A DNA stretch of 64,000 nt, taken from the NCBI RefSeq assembly GCF_011694515.1, contig NZ_CP050192.1:481932-545931 (forward strand), read 5' to 3'. Position 1 is the stretch's first letter. Each line of letters begins with the position of its first letter. The position numbers were made by a program, and so were the translations under genes. The notes beneath the pieces were generated by a model. The model made no database searches. It had not been told where the DNA came from and worked only from the letters and a program-made list of their open reading frames with translations. This DNA is from Mycobacterium sp. DL592. Its GTDB lineage: Bacteria > Actinomycetota > Actinomycetes > Mycobacteriales > Mycobacteriaceae. Below are positions 56,099 through 64,000 of the stretch, one piece after another.

Positions 56099-59000
56099 TC
56101 AGGCCGAGCCGGAGCCACCGTCACCACCAGGGCTGGTGTAGTTAGCCCCGTTCAGGCCGGGCGTGCCCGGAGCGGCAGGCTGCCCGTCTCCACCCTGCGA
56201 GCCGGGGCCGCCCCCGCTGCCGCCGGTTCCGACGGCACCGCCCTGTGCGCCCGCACTCGGGGAGCCAGCCTCACCACCGCCGCCGCCACTTCCGCCGGTC
56301 GGGAAGGTCGCATTTCCGGTGCCGCCGGTGCCGCCGTTGCCGCCGCTGCCGGCACTACCGCCGGTTCCACCCTGGCCGCCGATTCCGTTGGTTCCGCCGC
56401 TGGCATCACCACCGGCACCGCCAACCCCGCCCGCGCCGCCACTGCCGCCGGTGCCGGCCTGGCCGCCGGTGCCCGCCGCGACGTAGCTGGTGGCGTCGGC
56501 CCCGGTGCCGCCGGTGCCGCCGGTTCCACCATCGCCACCGTTACCGCCAGCACCGCCGGTACCGCCAATGCCATTGGCCGATAAAGCCTTACCACCGGCG
56601 CCACCCGCTCCGCCGGCGCCGCCACCGGAGCCGGTCCCGCCCGTGCCACCGGCCTGCGAACGGACGAGCACTGACACCGACTTGGCCGATCCCTCTGCGA
56701 CGTAGACAGAGTTGCCGTCGGGACTGACCGCCACCCCGGAAGTGTGGGTACCAAAAGCGACAGTTTGGAGGACAGTGTTGGTGGTGGTGTCGACGATCGA
56801 TATCGAGTTACCGCTATCGGTTACGTTGCCGCCGTTGGTTACATAGAGATATTTGCCGTCTGTGCTGATCGCCAGCCCGGTGGCGGAGCCACCGACGGTG
56901 ATGGTGTGCACAATGGCGTAGGTGGTGGTGTCGATGGCCAGCACCGCGCCGCCAGCGTCGAGATTCGTGGCGACATACAGGTATTTGCCGTCCGGGCTGA
57001 CCACCATCCCCTTAGCGTTCGTGTTGATGGCGATGGTGTGCTTGACGTTGTAGGTGCTGGTGTCGATGACCGATATCGTGCCGGGAAGGATGTTGCCGGA
57101 GTAGATGGAACTGCCGTCCGGGCTGACCGCCAGCTCGAAGGGCTCCCCGTTCACCGAGATGGTGTGTTCGAGGGTGATGGGGGCGGTGTCGAAGACCAAT
57201 ACGTTGCCGGGACCGCTATGGGCTGTGTATAGATAGTTGCCGTCCGGGCTGACCGCCACAGCTGAATCGCCGCCGTAGAAGGTGTCGATGACCGTGTTGT
57301 CGGCTGTGTCGATCACCGAGATCGTCGAGTCGGAGAGGTTGGCGACGTACACGCGGGTACCGTCTGCGCTGACCGCGATACTGACCGGCCCTTCGCCGAC
57401 GGCGATCGTCTTGACAACAGTGTTCGTGGCTGTGTCGATGACCGATACCGAGCCGTCGCCGAAATTGGCGACGTAGGCGCGGGTGCCGTCGGGTGACACC
57501 GCGATCGCACCGGGACTTTTCCCGACGCTGATCGTGCTGGCGATGGTGGTGGCAGGCAGGGTTGTCGAGCCACCGGTGGCGCCGGTGGCTCCGGTGGTGC
57601 CGCCCCCGCCCTGCCCACCGGCGCCGCCGTGTCCGCCGTTGCCTGCTTGGGTGCCGCTGTTCCCGGCGTCGCCGCCTTGACCGCCTTGTCCGCCGGCATG
57701 CGTGGCGTCACCCTTGGCGGCGTCGCCGCCTGCCCCGCCGGTTCCGCCGTTGCCGACGGCGCCGCCGTCGCCGCCGCGTCCGCCGTTACCGCCGTTGGTG
57801 CCGGCTAGGGCGGTCACGTCGGAGGCGGCGTCATAACCGGCTCCGCCGGTTCCGCCGTTGCCGCCCGACGTGGCCGGATTGCCATTGGGCCCGTTGCCGC
57901 TGCCGTCGCCGTTGGCTCCGCCGGTGCCCACTGTTCCGGGGTTACCGCCGTGCCCGCCGGTGCCGCCGGTGGTGAAGGCGGCGTTGGCATTTCCGCCGTT
58001 TCCGCCGTTGCCTCCGTTGCCGGCATCCCCGCCGGCGCCACCTTGGCCAGCAGCTCCGGCGAGGGCGGCTGTGACTGCGGTGCCGCCGGCCCCGCCCTTT
58101 CCGCCGGTGCCGCCGTTGCCGCCGGTGCCGCCCGTCCCACCGGTGCCAGCGGCGATATGCGCCGTGGCGTTGGCGCCGTTACCCCCGACGCCGCCTTGAC
58201 CGCCGGCGCCGCCGCTGCCGCCAGAGCCGCCTTGACCGCCGGTGCCGTTGGCCGACAACGCCTTTCCGCCTGAACCACCGGCACCTCCTGCACCACCTGC
58301 TGTTCCGGTGCCGCCTGCGCTGCCGTCCTGCGAGCGAACGAGCACCGCCACGTTGTTGCCGGTGACATATGCCTGTGTGCCGTCGGGTGTTACGGCCACT
58401 CCGATCGGGGATCCGCCGACGGTGATGGTGTTGGTCACTTTGTTCGTGACGGTGTCGATAACCGACACCGTGCCTGCTCCGTAATTGGTGACGTAGACCT
58501 GTTTGCCGTCAGGGCTGACCGCCACTCCGAACGGGGTACTTCCGACGCGGACCGTGGCGACGACGCTGTTGTTGCTGGTGGTGTTGATCACCGACACCGT
58601 GTTGTCGGTTTCGTTGGCTACATACAGCAGAGACCCGTCGGGGCTGGCGGCCACTGCGATCGGCGCACGCCCGACTCCGATGGTGGTCGTGACGGCGTTG
58701 GTGCCGGTGTCGATCACCGACACCGTGGTCCCGTTGCTGTTGGCGACGTAGGTGTACTTCCCGTCGGGGCTGACCGCCACGCCCTGTGGATCGCTTCCGA
58801 CCCCGACGGTCGCGATAACCGTGTTGTAGGTGGCGGTGTGAGCTGGGTTGGTGTCGATCACCGCAACCGAGTCGGAGTAAGAGTTGGCGACGTATACCTG
58901 CATCCCGTCAGGGCTGACGGCCGCGCCGACGAGTGAGCCCGCGACCGCGATGGTGGCTGTTACGGTGTTGGTGGTGGTGTCGATCACCGACACCGTTCCG

Positions 59001-61561
59001 CTAGTTGTCGCACTGCTGGTGACGTAGACGTATCTGCCATTGCTTACTGGGCTGACCGCGACGCCGAACGCATGCTCGCCGGCACCGAGGGGAACGGTGG
59101 CGACCACCGTGTTGGTGGCAGTATTGATCACCGATACGCCATTCAATTCGGTGGCCACGTAGGCGTACTTCCCATCGGGGCTGACCGCGACTGTATTCGG
59201 CGATGTGACGTGGATGGTGGAGGCGACCACCGTCAGCGGTAGGTCTGATGACCCGCCGGTGACGCCCGTTGTTCCGGTGCCGCCGGTTCCGCCGGCGCCG
59301 CCCACCCCGCCTTGGCCGCCGCTGCCTGCTTGGGCGCCGCTGTTGCCGCCTGTTCCGCCGCTGCCGCCCGTGCCGCCGGTGTGGGTGGCATCCCCGGCAG
59401 CACCGGTACCGCCTGCCCCGCCGGTTCCGCCGTTGCCGACGGTTCCGCCGTTGCCCCCGTCGCCCCCGTTGCCGCCGTTGGTTCCCGCGACTGCGGTGGG
59501 GTCGGTGGCGGGGGTGTAGCCGGCCCCGCCGGTTCCGCCGTTACCGCCGGAAGTGATCGCGGTGGCCGTGGTGCCGGTTTGTCCGGGGGTGGAGCCGGTA
59601 CCGCCTTGGCCGCCGTGGCCGGGCGCCCCGGGGTTACCGCCGTCTCCGCCGTCACCACCGGTGGGGGTGACGGCGTTGCCGGCTGCGCCGGTTCCGCCGT
59701 CTCCTGGGGTGCCGGATATCCCGCCGTTGCCACCGTTCCCGCCGACCCCGCTCTGCCCGGTTCGATTGAACAGCAACAGGGCTCGACCGGTTCCGCCCTG
59801 TCCGCCGTTGCCGCCGGTGCCGCCGTCGCCACCGGCACCCCCGTTGCCGCCCTTACCGCCATCCTGGCCTGCGGTGCCAGGGGTGGCACCAATAACGCCT
59901 TTGCCGCCGACGCCACCCGTACCGCCGCTGCCGCCGGCACCGCCGGCACCACCGGCTCCGATGACCCAGCTGCCGTCACCTCCGGTGCCGCCGTCGCCGC
60001 CTGCCCCGCCGGTGTGGCCTTGGGTGCCGGAGTCGCCGGGGTTGGTTCCGTCGCTGCCTGTGGCGCCGGGTGCGCCATCACCGCCCTTGCCGCCGCCCCC
60101 GCCGTAGCCCCAGACGGAAAGTGCGCCGGTGTTACCGCCGTTGCCGCCGGTGCCACCGATCCCGTTGAGGGCCAGTGCTTTTCCGCCGGTTCCGCCGGTT
60201 CCGCCGTCACCGAGGAGCAGTCCCGCGGTGCCGCCGTCACCACCATGTCCGCCGGTGGTACCGGCCCCGCCGGCCCCGCCGCTACCGCCGTCGCCCCACG
60301 CGGTGATCCCGGCGACCGAGCCGCCGTGCCCGCCGGCCCCGCCGGTGCCGTTGTTGCCTTTGCCGCCGGCCCCACCAGCACCGCCGATGCCAAAGAGTGA
60401 CAGTGACCCGGTGTTCCCGCCTGCCCCGCCCGCCCCACCGGCTGCGCCGGGGGTGGTGGCGTCACCGCCGGCGCCGCCGTCACCACCGGCACCGCTGAAC
60501 AGGCCGCCGTTACCGCCGTTACCGCCGGCCTGTCCCGCCAGGCCGGTCCCGCCGTTACCGCCGTTGCCTAACCAGCCCGCCGCGCCGCCGTTACCGCCGT
60601 TGAACCCGTTGCCGCCGTTGCCGAACACCCCTGCCCGCCCGCCATTGCAGGCCGTCCCGCCGGTGCAGGTGGTGGCGTCATAGCTAAAGCCGTTACCCAA
60701 CAGCAGACCGGCATCAGGATGGGCGGCGGTGCCATTGGAGATGAAAATCGCGATGAAGTCGGTGATCGGATTCGACGCCACTGCCGAGGCACTCGTCGTA
60801 CTCGAGGCCGCTACCGTCGTCTGGCGGCGGGTCACCGTGGCCGCGGCCGCCCACATATACGCCGCCGGAATCTCAGGACCCGGACCGGTGCCGGTGCCCA
60901 CTGCCGCAGAGGTGATCGCTGTCGACGACGCGACGGTCTGCGGTGCCGACGAACTCGTCAGCGCTGCCGATGCCGGTGTCGCTGGACGTGCCGACACCCC
61001 CGTCGAACGTGCCGACACCGCGGTGTTGCTCGAAGAGCCCGCAGAAGGAGAGCCCGCAGGAGTGGAAGCTGTGGTCGCTGCGGTGACCGCCGCCGTCGCC
61101 CCAGCGGAATCCGTGGTGGTGGAGCTGCCCGTCGATGCTCCCCCGGCCGTGGTGGTTTTGGTCGTGCTGCGGGAGGCCGTCGCTCCCGCCGACGCAGTTC
61201 CCGACCCAACCGCATTCGTCGCAGGCGAGCCCGACGCGGCGCGCCGGCTATGCCCGGTCGAGTGCGGCCCCGACCCCGTCGACCCCGACGAGCCCGCCGA
61301 ACCTGTATCAGCCCACGCGGTGACCGGTACCGAGGCGATCCCGATTCCGACCCCCAACGCCACTGCCAACGCCCCGACCCGACCTACATACCAGGCAGAC
61401 CGCGAAACCCCACCAACATCCGGACCAGTAGCGCGCACCAAAGGACCCCGTTCAGGACGCAGCACGCGTACTCGGCGCGCACAGTTGTTAATTCTGCAAA
61501 AACTATCCAACCAACGCGTTACTTTCGCTCGGTTTGCGCGAAAGCTCGTCGTGAAGTTCAT
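56099..61561 (-). CDS. PGRS-type glycine-rich surface protein with two seven-bladed YVTN beta-propellers
   Basis: A 1820-codon gene. There is no PE domain; a signal peptide lies at about residues 53-84 ([20 protein letters not shown]). A Ser/Thr/Ala-rich linker follows to about 250, then [13 protein letters not shown], which plays the part of the usual PE-PGRS linker. Three glycine-rich GGxGGx tracts (about 307-770, 1078-1328, 1636-1820) alternate with two propellers (about 774-1077 and 1330-1635). Each propeller has seven SPDGxxxYVxN blades and closes with VLVRSQ. The ATG at 61561 has a weak ribosome site; GTG at 61438 would give a normal-length signal peptide. Likely a cell-wall or secreted adhesive or sensing protein. 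Confidence 0.85.
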   Translation of the reverse strand: MNFTTSFRANRAKVTRWLDSFCRINNCARRVRVLRPERGPLVRATGPDVGGVSRSAWYVGRVGALAVALGVGIGIASVPVTAWADTGSAGSSGSTGSGPHSTGHSRRAASGSPATNAVGSGTASAGATASRSTTKTTTAGGASTGSSTTTDSAGATAAVTAATTASTPAGSPSAGSSSNTAVSARSTGVSARPATPASAALTSSSAPQTVASSTAITSAAVGTGTGPGPEIPAAYMWAAAATVTRRQTTVAASSTTSASAVASNPITDFIAIFISNGTAAHPDAGLLLGNGFSYDATTCTGGTACNGGRAGVFGNGGNGFNGGNGGAAGWLGNGGNGGTGLAGQAGGNGGNGGLFSGAGGDGGAGGDATTPGAAGGAGGAGGNTGSLSLFGIGGAGGAGGKGNNGTGGAGGHGGSVAGITAWGDGGSGGAGGAGTTGGHGGDGGTAGLLLGDGGTGGTGGKALALNGIGGTGGNGGNTGALSVWGYGGGGGKGGDGAPGATGSDGTNPGDSGTQGHTGGAGGDGGTGGDGSWVIGAGGAGGAGGSGGTGGVGGKGVIGATPGTAGQDGGKGGNGGAGGDGGTGGNGGQGGTGRALLLFNRTGQSGVGGNGGNGGISGTPGDGGTGAAGNAVTPTGGDGGDGGNPGAPGHGGQGGTGSTPGQTGTTATAITSGGNGGTGGAGYTPATDPTAVAGTNGGNGGDGGNGGTVGNGGTGGAGGTGAAGDATHTGGTGGSGGTGGNSGAQAGSGGQGGVGGAGGTGGTGTTGVTGGSSDLPLTVVASTIHVTSPNTVAVSPDGKYAYVATELNGVSVINTATNTVVATVPLGAGEHAFGVAVSPVSNGRYVYVTSSATTSGTVSVIDTTTNTVTATIAVAGSLVGAAVSPDGMQVYVANSYSDSVAVIDTNPAHTATYNTVIATVGVGSDPQGVAVSPDGKYTYVANSNGTTVSVIDTGTNAVTTTIGVGRAPIAVAASPDGSLLYVANETDNTVSVINTTSNNSVVATVRVGSTPFGVAVSPDGKQVYVTNYGAGTVSVIDTVTNKVTNTITVGGSPIGVAVTPDGTQAYVTGNNVAVLVRSQDGSAGGTGTAGGAGGAGGSGGKALSANGTGGQGGSGGSGGAGGQGGVGGNGANATAHIAAGTGGTGGTGGNGGTGGKGGAGGTAVTAALAGAAGQGGAGGDAGNGGNGGNGGNANAAFTTGGTGGHGGNPGTVGTGGANGDGSGNGPNGNPATSGGNGGTGGAGYDAASDVTALAGTNGGNGGRGGDGGAVGNGGTGGAGGDAAKGDATHAGGQGGQGGDAGNSGTQAGNGGHGGAGGQGGGGTTGATGATGGSTTLPATTIASTISVGKSPGAIAVSPDGTRAYVANFGDGSVSVIDTATNTVVKTIAVGEGPVSIAVSADGTRVYVANLSDSTISVIDTADNTVIDTFYGGDSAVAVSPDGNYLYTAHSGPGNVLVFDTAPITLEHTISVNGEPFELAVSPDGSSIYSGNILPGTISVIDTSTYNVKHTIAINTNAKGMVVSPDGKYLYVATNLDAGGAVLAIDTTTYAIVHTITVGGSATGLAISTDGKYLYVTNGGNVTDSGNSISIVDTTTNTVLQTVAFGTHTSGVAVSPDGNSVYVAEGSAKSVSVLVRSQAGGTGGTGSGGGAGGAGGAGGKALSANGIGGTGGAGGNGGDGGTGGTGGTGADATSYVAAGTGGQAGTGGSGGAGGVGGAGGDASGGTNGIGGQGGTGGSAGSGGNGGTGGTGNATFPTGGSGGGGGEAGSPSAGAQGGAVGTGGSGGGPGSQGGDGQPAAPGTPGLNGANYTSPGGDGGSGSA
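56570..57860 (-). repeat. Second copy of a PGRS-propeller module
   Basis: Runs from [19 protein letters not shown] to [12 protein letters not shown]. It matches the copy at 58245-59540 domain by domain, including the identical stretches [18 protein letters not shown] and VLVRSQ at the propeller end. The module is about 1.29 kb and lies about 1.68 kb from the first copy. Confidence 0.75.
58245..59540 (-). repeat. First copy of the PGRS-propeller module
   Basis: Runs from [19 protein letters not shown] to [12 protein letters not shown]. Entry into the propeller is marked in both copies by GGS-(S/T)-x-LP followed by ASTI, and exit by VLVRSQ. An internal duplication is the simplest explanation. 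Confidence 0.75.
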
Positions 61562-61730
61562 CTACTTCGCACGGACGAGCCAAGCCTCCGGCCTTACCAC
61601 AGCTAAACACCCATCACACGCGGAACGGTTCTGTTGTCGGGCCGATTCACAGGCCGCTCGACTGCAACCACTTAAGGTTTGCTCACCAAACTCCGGGCAC
61701 TCTTTCGCGTGTGGCCGGGAGGAATCGTCC

Positions 61731-62552
61731 CTACATGACCGCGTGGCCGGCGTCGACCGGCAACGTCACACCCGTGACGTTGCGAGCCTTGGAGCTGACC
61801 AGCCACATGATGGCATTGGTGACGTCCTCGGATTCCACATAGGGAACCGGAAGCAGGTTGGCGGACAGTGCCGATGCGTTGGGGTTCTCCCGGATCCGCT
61901 TCGCGACGAACTCGTTCATGATCATCGGCGTCGCCACACCTGTCGGATGCACCGAATTGACCCGGATCTTGTGCTGCGCATAGGCATTCGCTGCAGAGCG
62001 CATCAGACCCACGACGCCATGCTTGGCCGCGGCATACGCGAACATCGCTGCGCTGCCGTCGCCGCCCCGGCCGACCAGCCCCTGCGCGGAGCTGGTCAAC
62101 ACGATCGACCCGCCCTGACCCTTGCGGATGATCGATGGCACGGTCGCCACGATGGTGTGCCAGACACCGGTCAGGTTGGTGTCGACGATGTCCTTGTACA
62201 GCTGTGCATCCAGCGGGTCCTTGATTCCGATCGCGACCACCCCGGCGTTGGCGATGACGATGTCGACCTCACCGAGCTGGTCGATCCCGCTTTGCACTCC
62301 CGCCGTCAGAGCATCGAGGTCGCGCACGTCGGCGATGACCGGAACCGCTCGGCGGCCGAGGGCCTCGATCGCGGCCACCGTCTCGTCCAGATCGGCCTTG
62401 GTGCCCAGGGGATAGGGGATCGACTCGATGTCGGCGCAGCGGTCGATCGCAATGATGTCGGCACCCTCGGCGGCCAGCGCCACCGCATGACTTCGACCTT
62501 GACCGCGGGCCGCGCCGGTGATCACTGCGACGCTGCCGGTGAGCTCTGCCAT
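61731..62552 (-). CDS. Mycofactocin-coupled SDR (family with GARGQGRSHA motif)
   Basis: An SDR of 273 residues. TGAARGQGRSHAVALAAEGADIIAIDRCADIESIPYPL has the GQGR variant and the insertion (D-x-C/R-x-x-I...YPL) that mark the mycofactocin-associated SDR family, whose members hold NAD tightly and re-oxidise through the peptide-derived cofactor. Catalytic Ser is in LTSSAQG and Tyr in YAAAKHG. It is divergent from, and 169 nt upstream-facing, the PGRS-propeller gene start region. Substrate probably an alcohol or terpenoid. Confidence 0.85.
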   Translation of the reverse strand: MAELTGSVAVITGAARGQGRSHAVALAAEGADIIAIDRCADIESIPYPLGTKADLDETVAAIEALGRRAVPVIADVRDLDALTAGVQSGIDQLGEVDIVIANAGVVAIGIKDPLDAQLYKDIVDTNLTGVWHTIVATVPSIIRKGQGGSIVLTSSAQGLVGRGGDGSAAMFAYAAAKHGVVGLMRSAANAYAQHKIRVNSVHPTGVATPMIMNEFVAKRIRENPNASALSANLLPVPYVESEDVTNAIMWLVSSKARNVTGVTLPVDAGHAVM

Positions 62553-62592
62553 CTGCGGACCCTAACAGCGACCGGGACGAGCCTTCTAACGA

Positions 62593-63620
<1,028 letters not shown>

Positions 63621-63666
63621 CGGCAAACCGCCCACCCAATCGGTTGCCATGACCGAGGATGCGGTC

Positions 63667-64000
63667 ATGACCATGGGACGAGTACAGGGAAAAGTCGCTC
63701 TGGTGACCGGTGCAGCCCGTGGGCAGGGCCGAAGCCACGCGGTCAAGCTGGCCGAAGAGGGCGCCGACGTGATCCTCTTCGACATCTGCCGAGACATCGA
63801 GACCAACGGCTACCCGTTGGCCACACCCCATGACCTCGAAGAGGCAGGGCTGGAAGTCGAGAAGACGGGCCGGCGGGCGGTCACCGCTGAAGTCGACGTC
63901 CGCGATCGGGCGGCGGTGGCCACCGAACTGGCCAATGCGGTGGCCGAACTCGGTGGCAGCCTGGACATCGTCGTCGCCAACGCCGGCATCTGCCCGCTGG
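63667..64000 (+). CDS. Mycofactocin-coupled SDR, 3' end beyond the window
   Basis: N-terminal 111 residues of an SDR: VTGAARGQGRSHAVKLAEEG followed by ICRDIETNGYPLATPHDL, again the GQGR motif and insertion of the mycofactocin-type family, and NAGICPL at the edge. The ATG at 63667 has GAGGA 8 nt before it; ATGs at 63649 and 63673 are alternatives. Close to the preceding ferredoxin gene in the same direction. Confidence 0.82.
   Translation, partial: MTMGRVQGKVALVTGAARGQGRSHAVKLAEEGADVILFDICRDIETNGYPLATPHDLEEAGLEVEKTGRRAVTAEVDVRDRAAVATELANAVAELGGSLDIVVANAGICPL

Noticed and set aside
56099..60640. Short-period DNA repeats that resemble a CRISPR array
   Set aside because: The repeats are irregular GGC/GCC-rich codon repeats of a glycine-rich protein without unique spacers or cas genes.
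59312..60683. Long plus-strand frames rich in Ala/Gly or Pro in the PGRS gene
   Set aside because: They mirror GGxGG codons on the opposite strand. The minus frame alone explains the propellers and signal peptide.

Overview
The window is about 64 kb of high-GC actinobacterial chromosome that reads as a Mycolicibacterium-type (fast-growing or environmental) Mycobacterium. The evidence is the gene order and protein families: fadD17-fadE27-fadE26/fdxD, otsA, a cpsA-type LCP protein, thrV-phoP-phoR, the cyp51-cyp123 cluster, purD, purB-cyp126, mycofactocin-coupled SDRs and a PGRS-type glycine-rich surface protein. No rRNA, insertion sequence, prophage or CRISPR array was seen; the only RNA gene found is tRNA-Thr(UGU). 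Comparisons with M. tuberculosis Rv numbers come from memory of gene order, not from a search.

Layout. (1) 1-11.3 kb resembles the M. tuberculosis Rv3483-Rv3506 neighbourhood: steroid side-chain beta-oxidation genes (fadD17, fadE27, fadE26, fdxD, an SDR) with a perfect KstR-type operator, then otsA with its small partner gene, three tandem small secreted proteins sharing an -ISSSP tail, a second SDR with its own KstR-type site, and a cell-wall LCP ligase. (2) 11.3-20.4 kb is accessory: a molybdenum hydroxylase whose large-subunit gene converges on the medium and small subunit genes, DUF1232 and DUF427 proteins, an ammonium transporter with an apparent GlnR box, an enoyl-CoA hydratase and a secreted HExxH metalloprotease. 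(3) 20.4-25.4 kb is a tightly packed five-gene operon (LLM oxidoreductase, sulfotransferase, DUF1214-like protein, SnoaL-like protein, SDR) preceded by a truncated SDR. (4) 25.4-43.5 kb follows the Rv0756c-Rv0771 order: tRNA-Thr, a decapeptide-repeat protein, phoPR with a PhoP box, a HIT protein, an inserted pair of membrane glycosyltransferases and an SDR, then Rv0760c/adhB/SnoaL/ferredoxin/cyp51/SDR/cyp123/TetR facing aldA-SDR-HIBADH-CMD, with paired operators in the divergent promoter. (5) 43.5-47.9 kb is an inserted segment: a TetR regulator, small membrane proteins, a CYP125-like P450 and a carboxyltransferase. (6) 47.9-56.1 kb resumes the Rv0772-Rv0778 order: purD, an esterase, a TetR regulator, a DUF429 protein, purB and cyp126. 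(7) 56.1-61.6 kb is one 1820-codon gene combining PGRS-type glycine-rich tracts with two seven-bladed YVTN beta-propellers. (8) 61.7-64 kb has two mycofactocin-coupled SDRs, a ferredoxin and an amidohydrolase; the last SDR runs off the edge.

Biology. The dominant theme is steroid, isoprenoid and lipid oxidation: four P450s, three 3Fe-4S ferredoxins, nine SDRs plus one remnant, and acyl-CoA enzymes, under several TetR-type switches. A second theme is the cell surface: LCP ligase, PhoPR, glycosyltransferases, secreted low-complexity proteins and the PGRS-propeller protein.
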